A stretch of DNA of 64,000 nucleotides from CAVSWN01 sp963770995 (GTDB lineage Bacteria; Acidobacteriota; Vicinamibacteria; Vicinamibacterales; CAVVIG01), in the NCBI GenBank assembly GCA_963770995.1, contig CAVYRS010000004.1:558001-622000 (forward strand), written 5' to 3'. The translations under genes were made by a program, and so were the position numbers. Shown one piece after another: positions 54,159-64,000 of the stretch (positions are counted from its first letter, which is position 1; each line of letters begins with the position of its first letter). Below the pieces are notes generated by a model. That model saw nothing but the letters and a program-made list of their open reading frames with translations, ran no database searches and was not told where the DNA came from.

Positions 54159-57100
54159 ACTGCGGAGCGCCCGTGCTCGTGGGCTCAATCTTCAAAGGCT
54201 CCGCCTTCAACGCATCGAGCTTCTGACGCAGCAGTTGCTGGTTGACGGCAGGCATCCGCGTCTTCACCGCCGCATCCAGCTTCGCCAGGTGGTCGTCGAG
54301 GCTGGACGACAAGGTCCGAAAGACCGAGTACGCCTGCTCGGTCGGACGCGCGTCGGCGCTTTCGACCACGCCCTGCAGCGCCGCGATCTTGTTGTTCAAC
54401 TTGATCGGGAAGTTCAGCGGATCCTGACTGCTCTGCAGCTTCACCTGATAGATCTCGCTCTCGATGGCGCTGAGCGTCTGCTCGAGATCCTCCAGAGCCT
54501 TGACGACGCCGGCGGCCTTGGCCGCGTCGAGCTTGCCCTTCCGATCGGCAATCTGCGCCTTGATGCCGCGCACGAGCAGAACCGCCTCGTTGGCCTGACT
54601 CGTCTTGTTGCGGACGTTCATCGCGAGATCGAATTGTTCGCGCAGATCCTGATCGCTGACGTCCTTCAGCACCCGCGGCTCGCGCTTGATGGCGAACGTC
54701 TCCGATGCGGACTGACCGTCGGCCGTCACCTTCACCGAGTACGATCCAGGCGCCGCAAGCGGTCCGCGTGTTCCCGCCGCCCACATCACCATTCCCGGAA
54801 AATCCGTCGCGCCGGGGTACCGCAGATCCCACGTGACGCGATGCAAGCCGGCCGCGGCCGGCGGCTTCGGATCCACCGGACGCCGGAACCCGCCGGCGTC
54901 GTCACCGCCAGCCGGCGCCGGCCGACGCTCGGCGTCAGCCGGTGTGCCAGTGAAGGTACGAATGACCTTCCCCTGCGCGTCGAGGAATTCCATCGTGACT
55001 TTCTGCACCGGCGCTTTCAAGTAGTAGTCCACCGCGATGGATCGATCGAGTCCGCGCAGCGCATCTTCCGGTTTGTAGAGATGGAAGGTGCTCGTCGCCG
55101 GCAGACCGCCCTGCCGCAGCGCCGCGATGTTGTCCATCACGTAGAAGCCTCGCCCGTGCGTGCCGATGACGAGGTCACGCTGCTCGACGACCAGGTCGTG
55201 CACCGGTGTGTCGGGCAGGTTCTGCTGCAACGACTGCCAATGCGCGCCGTCGTCGAACGACACGTACACGCCGTGCTCGGTCCCCAGGTACAAGAGCTTG
55301 GCCTGCTTGATGTCCTCGCGAATCGCCCGCGCGAAGTGATTGGCCGCAATGCCGTCGGTGATCTGGGTCCACGTCTCTCCGTAGTCGTCGGTGCGGTAGA
55401 CGTACGGCTTGAAGTCGTCCAACTGGTAGCGATTCGCCGCGACGTACGCCGTGCCGGCGCGGAAGGGCGAGGCTTCGACGAGACTGATCCGCGCGAAGTC
55501 GCCCAGACCCTTCGGCGTGACGTTCTTCCACGCCCTCCCGCCGTCCCGCGTGATCTGCACGTACCCATCGTCCGAGCCGGTCCAGATGACGTTCTCGTCG
55601 CGCGGCGACGGCGCAATCGTGAAGATGGTCGCGTAGGTCTCGACGCCGGTGTTGTCTTTCGTGATCGGTCCGCCCGACGCGCCCAGTGTCTTGGGATCGT
55701 GTCGCGTGAGATCAGGGCTGATCTTCACGAAGCTCTGGCCCTCGTTTGTCGACTTCCAGACATGCTGCGAACCGACGTAGAGGACGGGGACGGAGGTTGG
55801 TGCTGAACCCGTACCACCAACCTCCGTCCCCGGCCGCGGCGCGAGCACGATCGGGAACGTCCACTGGAAGCGCTCCGCGATGTCGGCCGAGGCGTACCCC
55901 ATGGGGTTGTCGGGATGCGGATTGATCGCGCGCTGTTGACCGGTTCTTCGATCGAGCCGCGTGAAGTACCCGCCGTAGCTGCCGGCATAGAAGATGTCCG
56001 GGTTTCGCGGATCGCTGGCGATGTATCCGCTCTCGCCGCCGCCGGCCGAATAGAACACGTCGTCCACGCTGCCGCCGCCGGCCCCCGTCCCAGCCTGACT
56101 CGAAACGCAGGCGGTGCTGTTGTCCTGCTGGGCGCCACAGATGTGATACGGCGCGTGCTTGGTCGTGGTCACGTGATAGAACTGCGCGGTCGGCATCGTC
56201 AGCGCGGTCCACGTCTCGCCGCCGTTGACCGACACATTCGCCCCGCCGTCGTTGGCTTCGATCATCCGGTTCGAATCGTTCGGCGCAATCCACATGTCGT
56301 GGTTGTCACCGTGCGGCACGCGAATCGTCGTCCAGGTCTTGCCGCCGTCGATCGACTTGTGGAAGTTGACGTTCAGTACGTAGACCGTGTCCTTCACCTT
56401 GGGATCGGCGTACACACGCGTGTAGTAGAACGCGCGCTGACGCAGATCGCGCCGGTCCGTCACCTTCTTCCACGTGGCCCCGGCGTCGTCGGACGAGTAG
56501 AACCCGCCGTCATCCGCTTCGATCTGCGCGTACACCCGGTTCGAATCGGCGCCCGACACCGACAGGCCCATCTTCCCGAGCACAGCTTTTGGCAGTCCGG
56601 GATTGCGCGAAATCTCTGTCCACCTATCGCCGCCGTCCGTCGACTTGAACAAACCGCTGCCAGGACCCCCGCTCGACATCTCCCATGAGTTTCGATAGGC
56701 CTCCCACAACGCCGCGTAGATCACCTGTGGATTCCCGGGATCGAGAATCAGTTCGATGGCCCCGGTCTTGTTGTCGCGGAAGAGAATTTTCTCCCACGTC
56801 TTGCCCCCATCCTTCGATCGAAACACGCCGCGATCAGGGTTGGGGGCGGCATGGTGTCCGAAGGCCGCGACGTACACGAGATCGGGGTTGGTTGGATGCA
56901 CGCGAATCTTGGAGATGACCTGCGTGTCGCCGAGGCCGATGTGCGTCCAGGTCTTGCCGGCGTCGGTGGTCTTGTAGACGCCGTCTCCCTGAATGATGTT
57001 GCCGCGAATGTCCGATTCACCCGTGCCGATGTACACGACGTCTGGGTTCGACGGCGCAATCGCCACGGCGCCAATCGATGAGCTGTGAATCTGGCCGTCC

Positions 57101-57385
57101 GTAACGGCGCGCCAGGTGACGCCACCGTCGGTCGTCTTCCACAGCCCGCCTCCCGTCGCGCCCATGTAGGTACTCGTTCGGGCGCGCGACGCTCCCTTCG
57201 GCGGCGATCGAACGGCCGCCGCGGGCCGGGCCGACGCTGCGCCACCGGAGCGCGCCGAACGGGCCCGCCGGGGCGGCGGGCGTGGCACGCGGACCCTGGG
57301 CGTGCAGGACGGTTGGGACGAAAGCCGGTGCGCCGACGCCGGCGCACACCAGGACGATCAGATAAGGCCGCAAGAAGTGCATCAT
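54157..57385 (-). CDS. Secreted BNR/sortilin-like beta-propeller protein (one frame break)
   Basis: About 1075 residues. ATG 57385 begins a signal peptide (FLRPYLIVLVCAGVGAPAF), then ALRWRSVGPARGGRSIA; after a break near 57190 the main frame continues GATGGGLWKTTDGGVTWRAV. Many BNR/Asp-box blades: STDGGDRWTEIS, SSDDAGATWKKV, SIDGGKTWTTI, RTDDYGETWTQI. The C-terminal third has an immunoglobulin-like part (LHRVTWDLRYPG) and a helical end. Such proteins are abundant in Acidobacteriota and Bacteroidota; function is unproven (glycan binding or protease inhibition are guesses). A palindromic insert at 55786-55831 is translated in frame. Confidence 0.8.
55786..55831. repeat. In-frame inverted repeat inside the BNR gene
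   Basis: Arms GGGGACGGAGGTTGGTG (55786-55802) and its perfect complement (55815-55831), 17 bases each, with a 12-base loop. Translated as EVGGTGSAPTSV between two blades of the propeller. Confidence 0.88.
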
Positions 57386-57396
57386 GAGAGTGAATT

Positions 57397-59139
57397 CTAT
57401 CGCGCCCGCTGGACGACGACGAATTGTGCGGGGTCGACGCGCCGGCGCCAGAGGACCCGGCCGCTTGTCGCGAACATGCCGTCCCGCTGGTACACGATCT
57501 TCAGCGGCTGGCCCTGCCCCACGAATTCGTCGTACGCGCGGCGGTACATGACGCAGTAGAAGTCGGGTGTCCGGTCGAAGAAAGTGGCTGCGTCCGCCGC
57601 ACTCTCGAGCAGAACGACGTGGCGATCCACATAAAATCGGAACGCTGGGTTCCAGCGGTTCAGCCGGAACGCAGCGATGCGATCGTCCGGTTTCGACTGT
57701 GATGCCACGAACCGCGCCACGTCGGGCACGACCTTGCGGTGCTCGAGCGCAGGTAACACGAGGACGACCACACCGCTATACGCTGTCAGGAGCGCCGCCA
57801 GGCCGAACCAGGGCACACGAGGCGGCCGCCCGCCGATATGGCCCTTCATGTTCTTGAAGACCGTGAGTGCGGCCCCAGATCCGGCCATCACAGCGGGAAC
57901 GACGGCTGCGGCTCTGGGCAAATCCAGTCGGAGGATCAAGAAATAGCCGATCCCGATGCCCATGATCACGAGCACCGGGCCCACCAGCTGGGCACCGACG
58001 CGCGTTGCGCGGTTCCGCGGCGCGCGCGGGTTCGCGCGCAGATCGACCCAGGCTCGCGCGCACAGCAGGCTCAGGGCCGGCGCGGCGGGGAAAACGTAGT
58101 GGTCGAGCTTGAACGCCGACGCCGTGAAGAAGCCGACGACAGCCGCGATCCATGCCCACAGAAGGATTTCGAACGCATCGAGCCGCTCGCCACGAACGAC
58201 CGACATGACGTCGTCGGCGAGCCGGCCGATCAGGATGCTGGTCCACGGCAAGAGTCCAGTCGCCAGGATCTGAAAGTAAAACCAGGGCCCCGGCTGATTC
58301 GAGAACCGGCTCGTCGCGAACAGGCGGAGGTTCTCGTCGAGCACGTACCCGTCGACGAAGGCGTCGCCAAATCGGACGTACATGTAAACGAACCAGGGCC
58401 CGGCAACCATGACGATCACTGCCAACCCGACCACCCACCGAAGGCCGAGCAGTCGCCGGCGCAGATCGCGCGAAACCAGGCACGCCAGCGCCAGCGTGAG
58501 GCCGCACAGCGCCAGCGCGAGCGGGCCCTTGGTCAGGACCGCCAGCGCCACGCATGCGTAACCCGGCCATTGCAAGTGCGGTCGACCGTTGAGGGCGGCG
58601 ATCGCCAGGCATGCGGCGCCGCCGAACACGAAGGCGGCGAACACGGTGTCGAGAATGGCATATCGCGCAAGTGCGAACACTCCTGGGCTCGCCGCCAGCA
58701 GGAGTCCAGCGATCAGGCCCACACTTCGGGAGGCCACAACGGAGCCGAGCCAGACGGTGATCCCAATCAGCGCCAGCGCCGCCACGGCGGGTACTATGCG
58801 CGCGGCGAACTCCGTCGCGCCGAACAGGGACATGGCGCTGCCCTGCAGCACGTGAAACAGCGCCGGCTTGTCGAAGAAGGGTTCGTCGTTGTAATAGGGC
58901 GCCAGCCAGTCGCCGCTGGCGACCATCTCCCGGCTGGTTTCGGCGTAGTGCGCCTCGTCGGGATCCCAGAACGTCGGCACGCCGAGACGCCAGAACAGCG
59001 TCACGTAGACCAGCGCCAGCGACAGGCCGACGATCGCGACAGGCTCCAGCCACGCCGTCAGACCCGGCGGGGCCTGCGGAGTTCGCGCGGAGGCCGGCCA
59101 CTCCTGGCCCTCGGGCACTCGTGCGGCAAGCAAGGCCAC
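57397..59139 (-). CDS. Membrane glycosyltransferase, GT39/ArnT type (2)
   Basis: 580 residues from GTG 59139. About 11-12 helices. The first outside loop reads PTFWDPDEAHYAETSREMVASGDWLAP, the ArnT/PMT motif with the catalytic acidic pair, and PYYNDEPFFDKPALFHVLQGSA follows, both diagnostic. ARYAILDTVFAAFVFGGAA, LTKGPLALALCG and GPWFYFQILATGLLPWTSIL are family blocks. The C-terminal soluble domain ends FVVVQRAR. Related enzymes add aminoarabinose to lipid A or other sugars from undecaprenyl phosphate; the acceptor here is unknown. Convergence with nothing; the BNR gene follows on the same strand after 11 bases. Confidence 0.87.
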   Translation of the reverse strand: MALLAARVPEGQEWPASARTPQAPPGLTAWLEPVAIVGLSLALVYVTLFWRLGVPTFWDPDEAHYAETSREMVASGDWLAPYYNDEPFFDKPALFHVLQGSAMSLFGATEFAARIVPAVAALALIGITVWLGSVVASRSVGLIAGLLLAASPGVFALARYAILDTVFAAFVFGGAACLAIAALNGRPHLQWPGYACVALAVLTKGPLALALCGLTLALACLVSRDLRRRLLGLRWVVGLAVIVMVAGPWFVYMYVRFGDAFVDGYVLDENLRLFATSRFSNQPGPWFYFQILATGLLPWTSILIGRLADDVMSVVRGERLDAFEILLWAWIAAVVGFFTASAFKLDHYVFPAAPALSLLCARAWVDLRANPRAPRNRATRVGAQLVGPVLVIMGIGIGYFLILRLDLPRAAAVVPAVMAGSGAALTVFKNMKGHIGGRPPRVPWFGLAALLTAYSGVVVLVLPALEHRKVVPDVARFVASQSKPDDRIAAFRLNRWNPAFRFYVDRHVVLLESAADAATFFDRTPDFYCVMYRRAYDEFVGQGQPLKIVYQRDGMFATSGRVLWRRRVDPAQFVVVQRAR

Positions 59140-59193
59140 GTTTCGGTTTTTTTGAGACTAGAACCTACTATCGCCGGGTGTAGTGCCGATACT

Positions 59194-59237
59194 TGCTACT
59201 AGTAAGATTACGAGCCCGTGCTACTAGTAAGATTACG
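59194..59237. promoter_or_regulatory. Two direct repeats with palindromic TACTAGTA core
   Basis: TGCTACTAGTAAGATTACG occurs at 59194-59212 and again, identical, at 59219-59237, a 25-base period (about two and a half helix turns). Each contains the palindrome TACTAGTA. They lie 59-102 bases before the response-regulator start and 55-98 bases before the divergent glycosyltransferase start, in locally AT-rich DNA. An operator pair is plausible. Confidence 0.5.
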
Positions 59238-59295
59238 GGGTCCTGCGAGGAATAATTGCGACCTGTGAGCATACACTAACGGCCGAAAACGACCA

Positions 59296-59670
59296 ATGGC
59301 TGCTTCCACGGTCGCTCACCGGCCCGTGCTGATCGTCGAGGACGACGCCGACCTTCGCGAGATGATGGCGCAACTGCTCGCGCTCGAAGGTTACGTGGCC
59401 ACGACTGTCGCCAACGGCCTCGAGGCCCTCGAATACCTCGAGCGCGGCGACAAGCCGGACGTCATCCTGCTCGACTTGATGATGCCGGTGATGGATGGCT
59501 GGGAATTCCGCCGGCAGCAACAGGCCGTCCCCACCCTGGCCAACGTTCCCGTCATCATCCTGTCCGCGATCGATCAGCGGCGTGCCGCCGAGGTCGACGC
59601 AGCGGCCTTCATCAAGAAACCCCTCGACTTCGACCGCCTGCTCGAGCTCGTCCGCCGGTTCTGCAGGTAG
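59296..59670 (+). CDS. Single-domain response regulator (CheY-like)
   Basis: 124 residues forming only a receiver domain. The acidic pair is EDDAD (17-21), the phosphorylation aspartate is in VILLDLMMPVMDGW (Asp about 57), a serine/threonine switch is in IILSAID, and the lysine is in FIKKPLDFDRLLELV (about 106-120). No output domain. No kinase is adjacent; the large NtrY-type kinase at 31722 is far away. Starts at ATG 59296; a stop closes just before the TamB-like gene. Confidence 0.93.
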   Translation: MAASTVAHRPVLIVEDDADLREMMAQLLALEGYVATTVANGLEALEYLERGDKPDVILLDLMMPVMDGWEFRRQQQAVPTLANVPVIILSAIDQRRAAEVDAAAFIKKPLDFDRLLELVRRFCR

Positions 59671-59714
59671 GCTCTCCCCTCGTGAGCCACCAGCTATCAG
59701 CTACGATCAGTTGA

Positions 59715-62700
59715 GTGGCGTGGCGACGACGAGTTCGTTCGGTTTCGGCGAGGATTGCCAAGACGATTGTCGGGCTCCTCCTGGCCGTTGTCGCCGTCGT
59801 CGTCCTGGTGCTGCTCGTCATCGAAACAAGTTGGGGCAAGAACCGCATCCGGGCGCTGCTGGTCAGCCAGGCCAATCAATACCTGACAGCCACCCTTTCC
59901 ATCGGGCGGCTCGAGGGTTCGTTGCTGCGCGGGATTCAGCTCGGCGACGTGGACGTCGCTCGCGGCAGCCAGACGCTCATTCACATCGACGAAATCGCCG
60001 TCAGCTACAGCATTCGAGAGCTCGTGCAGCGCGGCGTCGTCATTCGCGCGGTTCGGCTGACGCGCCCTCGGATCGTCGCCAGCAAGCAGCCCGACGGCAA
60101 GTGGGATCTCGGCAGTCTGGTCAAGCGCGACGCCCGCGAACAGGAACGGACCGGTCCGGCCCGGCCGATTGCCGTGCAGGCGATTCAGATCGTGGACGGC
60201 CGCATCTCATTGCAGGATCCGCTGGATTTCGGTCCGGCGCACGTGCCGACCGATTTCGAATCGCTGAACGCGTCGTTCAGCTTTGCCTACTTCCCTGTCC
60301 GCTGGTCGCTCCTGTTCGATCGCGTGTCCTGGATCGGGCACGCGCCCGACTTGACCGTGAATCGCCTGTCGGGCACGTTGGGCCGCGGCCCTACCGGCTG
60401 GTACTTCGAGAAGTTCACCGTCGAGTCGCCTCGGTCGGTGTTTACGCTGGACGGCCGCATCGACCGTAATCAGCGCCCGACCGACATCGATCTGCATGTC
60501 GCCGCGCCTCGCTTCGCCTTTCAGGAGTGGTCCGGCGTCATGCGCGGTCTCAGGAACATCGCGATCGACGCGAGCTTCGACGCGTCGCTGAAGGGTCCGG
60601 TCACTGCGCTGGACACGACGATTCAGCTTGCCGGGACTGGCGGCGATGTGAAGGGACGCCTGACGCTCGACACGAGCGTCCCGGGTTGGCATGGATCGGG
60701 TGCCGTCGACGTGAATCGGCTGAACCTCGCGCACTGGCTGAATCGCGAGGATCGCCCCTCCAACATCACCGGCCACGTGACGTTCAACCTGGCGCTGGAA
60801 CTGGGCCGCCACTTTCCGCGCGGCGTCTACGCCTTCGACGGCGCGCACGCGATGTACCTGGGATACGCCGCCGACAACGTTCGCGCGCGCGGACAGATTA
60901 CGTCGACGACGGTCCTCGTGTCGGATGCCACGGCACTGGCGTACGGCGCAAACGTCACGCTCGCGGACGGTTCGATCGGCATTGACGATCCGTTTCCCTT
61001 CCACTTCCAGGGAAAGGCCACCGGCGTCGATCTCAGACGACTGCCGCGGAATGTTCCGGTGCCGCACGTCGAGAGCGTGCTGGCGCTCGACTACGACGTG
61101 ACTGGACGTTTTCGCAATCCGTTCATCGCGGGAGACGCCGTGTTCAGCCGATCCGAGTTTCTCGGCGCCACGATCGAACCCGGCACAATCGGACTCGTGG
61201 ACACATCGCAGCAACCCGTTCACTTCGCCGGCGAGGGTGACGTCGCGAACCTGAGCATTCGGCGATTTGGGGACGGCCTCGATGTCGCCTGGATGCGGGA
61301 CCCGCGCTACGCCAGCGTCGTGGCTGGTCACTTTCGCGTGGACGTGGTCGGCACCGACAGCGCCACGATGGCGCTCACCGGAGGCGGCCGCCTCTCGCGC
61401 GCGACGGCGTTCGAAGGCGTGCTCTCGGACGCCGACGTGTCCGTTGACATCGCGGACGGCACCCTGCGCGCTTCGTACGACGGGGCCTTCGCCAACATCG
61501 ATCCCGCGGTCCCGTTCGACGACGAGCGATTCACCGCGGCGCTGAGTGGATCGGGCCGCATGACGGCCACCATCCACGATCTCTTCACGCGAAGGACAAC
61601 GCTGGACGACTACGAGGTGCAGGGTTCGCTCGCGCTGACCTCATCGACCGTCCAGAAGCTGCGCGTGGAACGCGGGTGGCTGGATGCATCGTTGCGCAGC
61701 GGCGTCCTCGAGGTCGCCCGCGCGGAACTTGCGGGCGGCGAGATCGAGGGCGCGGGCCACGGCTCGATCGGCCTCGGCGAAGCCGGGACGGTTGACTTCG
61801 CGTACGACCTGACGCGCGTGGACCTTGCGGCCATCCGCGATCTCACCGGGCTCGCCCTCTCGGGCGGGCTGGTCACAAGGGGACGGCTCAGCGGCCCGCT
61901 CGATGCCATGCGCGCCGAGGGCGGCGCCGAAATCACGGAGCTGGAGGGCTACGACGTTCGCGCGCAAATCCTGAACGGGACGTACGACGCGACCGTTCCG
62001 TCCGGCGACATCGCCAGAGCCAGCGGCCGCGTCGACGTCCGTGCATCGTCGGTGACTGCCGGCAGCCAGTCGATCGAACAGGCCGGCGGCGAGATCACGC
62101 TGGACGCGCGCACGGTGGGATTCAATCTCGACCTCGTCGAAGGTGAAGGCCGCAACGCCAACGTCAAGGGCCGTGCGGTGCTTCACGCCGACGGCCGCGC
62201 CGCCGATGTCCAGGCGCTGACCGTCGCGCTCGGATCCGCGCCATGGACCCTCGTGACCGGCCCTGCGCCGGCCACGATCAGGTGGACCGATGCTGGATTC
62301 GACGTTTCGCCGGTTGAATTCGTGTCCGAGCGTGGCGAGGAGGAACGAATTGCCCTCTCCGGTTCGTGGCGCACCGACGGCAGCGGCGCATTGCGCGTGA
62401 AGGCCACGCATGTCTATCTGGACACGCTGGCTGGAGCGTTCACAGAGCCCGCTCGCTATGGCGGCCTGCTCGACATGGACGCGACGATTCGCGGCACGCG
62501 CGCGGATCCACGAATCGACGCGATGCTGACGGTCAGCAAGGGCCGCGTCGATCGCGTCACCTACGATCAGCTGGCGGGCAAGGTCGACTACACGAACCGC
62601 AATCTGGCGCTGGATCTGCGGCTCGACCAGCAGCCGGGCGTGTGGATCACGGCCACCGGCACGGTTCCCCTCGCGCTGTTTACCTCGGCCGGAACCGAGC

Positions 62701-64000
62701 AGCCCGTGGACCTCGAGATCAAATCGAGCGACATCGATCTCGGCCTCCTCGGCGGCCTGACCGATGTCATCCGTGACATGCATGGCAAGTTGACCGTGAA
62801 CGTGCGGGCGAGCAACACCAATCGCGATCCCCACTTCATCGGCGACGTGACGCTCGCCGACGCCGCGTTCACGGTTGCCGCCTCCGGTTCGGCCTACAAG
62901 AACGGCCGGGCGAAGGTGAACCTGACCACCGACCGCATCGACGTCGAGTCCTTTCACCTCGAGGACGTGAACGGGCGCGCGCTCGAAGTGCGCGGCAGCC
63001 TCGGCACACACGAGATGCGCGTCGGCAATCTCGCGATCGAGGTAACCGCGCGACGGTTCGAGGTCATGCGCAACGAGTTCGGGCGTGTCGAGCTCGACGC
63101 CGCACTCAAGCTCGGTGGGCAGTGGGAAGCCCCCCTCGTGACTGGCGACCTGACCGTCTCGAGCGGCGAGGTGCGGGTGGATGAGATCCTGCAGCGCACG
63201 CTGTTCCAGCCGTACGCGACCGAGCCGACGGCCATCATCGAGGGAGACGCCGTGGCGGCGCTCAACCCCTGGGATCGGCTGGGCGTGGACGTGGCGTTGC
63301 ACGTGCCCAACAACACGCTGCGGTTCGCGGGCGAGAACATTCAGGTGACGACCGGGACGCCCCTCGGTCTGGGTGACATCAACCTGCGGGCGCGAGGAGA
63401 TCTCTCGCTGTTCAAGGTCCCGAGGGATCCCGACCAGCACCTCTACGTCAACGGCTCGTTCGATCAGGTCACCGGCACTTTCTCGTTCATGGGCCGCCGC
63501 TTCGATCTGCAGCCCAACAGCTCGATCAACTTCCACGACGATTTGACTCCGGATGTCGACGTCTTCGTGACGCGCGTGATTTCCGGCGTCGAGACCCGCG
63601 TCGGCATCTTCGGGCCGCTGGAAATGCTCTCGCTGCACATGTCGAGCGTCCCGCCGCTCGACGAATCCGACATCCTCTCGTTGATCGTGTTCAACAGCTC
63701 GACCAACCAGTTGTCGGCCGCGCAGCAACAGGAGTTGATCGTCCGCGCCGGCGCGCTGGCGGCGGGTCTGATCGCGACGCCGCTGGTGTCCGCGCTCGAA
63801 AACGAGATCGGCCTGGACATTCTGGAAATCGATCCGTCGGGCGAATTCCGCGGCGGCCCGCGGCTGACGATCGGCGAGGAGATCGCCCCGGGCCTGGTCG
63901 CCCGCTTCAGCCGGCAGTTCGGGCCCGAGCCGTACGACGAGGCCACGGTCGAGTACTACCTGTCGCGCATCCTGCGGCTGCGAGCGACCTTCTCAGACGC
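59715..64000 (+). CDS. tamB: TamB-like translocation/assembly protein (C-terminus beyond window)
   Basis: At least 1428 residues from GTG 59715, open to the window edge with no break. An N-terminal anchor (TIVGLLLAVVAVVVLVLLVIETSWG, about 17-41) leads to a long repetitive beta-rich region of AsmA/TamB type (IGRLEGSLLRGIQLGDVDV, DLHVAAPRFAFQEWSGV, LDMDATIRGTRADPRIDAMLTVSKG). The DUF490/TamB C-terminal domain begins about residue 1150 (VDVALHVPNNTLRFAGENIQV, GTFSFMGRRFDLQPNSSINF, SSVPPLDESDILSLIVFN, GPEPYDEATVEYYLSRILRLRATFSD). TamB bridges the periplasm in lipid or protein transport to the outer membrane. Its TamA/BamA partner would be downstream or elsewhere. Confidence 0.93.
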   Translation, partial: MAWRRRVRSVSARIAKTIVGLLLAVVAVVVLVLLVIETSWGKNRIRALLVSQANQYLTATLSIGRLEGSLLRGIQLGDVDVARGSQTLIHIDEIAVSYSIRELVQRGVVIRAVRLTRPRIVASKQPDGKWDLGSLVKRDAREQERTGPARPIAVQAIQIVDGRISLQDPLDFGPAHVPTDFESLNASFSFAYFPVRWSLLFDRVSWIGHAPDLTVNRLSGTLGRGPTGWYFEKFTVESPRSVFTLDGRIDRNQRPTDIDLHVAAPRFAFQEWSGVMRGLRNIAIDASFDASLKGPVTALDTTIQLAGTGGDVKGRLTLDTSVPGWHGSGAVDVNRLNLAHWLNREDRPSNITGHVTFNLALELGRHFPRGVYAFDGAHAMYLGYAADNVRARGQITSTTVLVSDATALAYGANVTLADGSIGIDDPFPFHFQGKATGVDLRRLPRNVPVPHVESVLALDYDVTGRFRNPFIAGDAVFSRSEFLGATIEPGTIGLVDTSQQPVHFAGEGDVANLSIRRFGDGLDVAWMRDPRYASVVAGHFRVDVVGTDSATMALTGGGRLSRATAFEGVLSDADVSVDIADGTLRASYDGAFANIDPAVPFDDERFTAALSGSGRMTATIHDLFTRRTTLDDYEVQGSLALTSSTVQKLRVERGWLDASLRSGVLEVARAELAGGEIEGAGHGSIGLGEAGTVDFAYDLTRVDLAAIRDLTGLALSGGLVTRGRLSGPLDAMRAEGGAEITELEGYDVRAQILNGTYDATVPSGDIARASGRVDVRASSVTAGSQSIEQAGGEITLDARTVGFNLDLVEGEGRNANVKGRAVLHADGRAADVQALTVALGSAPWTLVTGPAPATIRWTDAGFDVSPVEFVSERGEEERIALSGSWRTDGSGALRVKATHVYLDTLAGAFTEPARYGGLLDMDATIRGTRADPRIDAMLTVSKGRVDRVTYDQLAGKVDYTNRNLALDLRLDQQPGVWITATGTVPLALFTSAGTEQPVDLEIKSSDIDLGLLGGLTDVIRDMHGKLTVNVRASNTNRDPHFIGDVTLADAAFTVAASGSAYKNGRAKVNLTTDRIDVESFHLEDVNGRALEVRGSLGTHEMRVGNLAIEVTARRFEVMRNEFGRVELDAALKLGGQWEAPLVTGDLTVSSGEVRVDEILQRTLFQPYATEPTAIIEGDAVAALNPWDRLGVDVALHVPNNTLRFAGENIQVTTGTPLGLGDINLRARGDLSLFKVPRDPDQHLYVNGSFDQVTGTFSFMGRRFDLQPNSSINFHDDLTPDVDVFVTRVISGVETRVGIFGPLEMLSLHMSSVPPLDESDILSLIVFNSSTNQLSAAQQQELIVRAGALAAGLIATPLVSALENEIGLDILEIDPSGEFRGGPRLTIGEEIAPGLVARFSRQFGPEPYDEATVEYYLSRILRLRATFSD

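Noticed and set aside
60207..63728. Two long minus-strand open frames (456 and 695 codons)
   Set aside because: Both are antisense to the unbroken TamB-like frame and have His/Arg/Val-rich composition without motifs.

Overview
The window is high-GC DNA with no rRNA operon and one tRNA. Gene content and order suggest a Gram-negative, LPS-making bacterium from soil or sediment, most likely an Acidobacteriota of the Vicinamibacteria type. Reasons: a Tol-Pal operon, a fused LptC-LptA, a TamB-like protein, an unusually large NtrY-type kinase, GxxExxY proteins, sortilin-like BNR proteins, and coding-tolerant palindromes of the LKPDPTY / VGSAFRRTG kind. The taxonomic call is inference; nothing here is a marker I can place precisely.

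Layout. 0-5 kb (minus): parB-parA, a bifunctional-nuclease-domain protein, miaB and recN. 5-10.5 kb (plus): tolQ-tolR-tonB/tolA-tolB-pal-cpoB, then ssb. 10.6-22.5 kb (minus): recJ, a fused lptC-lptA, lptB, rpoN, hpf, hprK, rapZ, a mannose-type EIIA, HPr, EI and a cupin, i.e. LPS export followed by a regulatory phosphotransferase chain without any sugar permease. 22.5-23 kb: a GxxExxY (PD-(D/E)XK) gene inside an 18-bp perfect inverted repeat. 23-29.3 kb (minus): accA, dnaE, guaA. 29.3-35.5 kb: a BamB-like propeller (+), a membrane protein (-) and a 1273-residue sensor kinase (+). 35.5-38.8 kb (minus): tsaB, rimI, a YdcH-like peptide, psd, pssA. 38.8-48.8 kb: mutS, an orphan oligopeptide-binding lipoprotein, a protease-propeller-barrel fusion, a deoxyhypusine-synthase homologue with agmatinase, and a TPR membrane protein. 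48.9-50.8 kb: tRNA-Arg(CCT), decayed DNA, and an IS1595-type insertion that splits a membrane-protein gene. 51-59 kb (minus): two GT39 glycosyltransferases, apt, acylphosphatase and a BNR-repeat protein. 59.3-64 kb (+): a single-domain response regulator and a TamB-like protein that runs off the edge.

The most unusual signal is a recurrent architecture. Short units of about 7-12 bp are repeated in tandem and arranged as two inverted arms, giving long hairpins. I see at least nine two-armed copies of several unrelated sequences, mostly at gene ends, and several are read into neighbouring coding frames. A related inverted repeat brackets the GxxExxY nuclease-fold gene. Three further palindromic inserts sit in frame inside miaB, the protease-barrel gene and the BNR gene. 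I see no RAYT transposase or other obvious mobiliser for them in this window.

A caution on quality: reading frames are broken repeatedly in patches (about 6.1-9.2, 10.1-17.2, 24-29.3 and 47.4-48.6 kb) while other stretches are clean. Where the intended frame can be rebuilt, most breaks are single-base insertions in essential genes, so I read them as sequencing or assembly errors rather than pseudogenes. Coordinates for those genes span all the frames involved.
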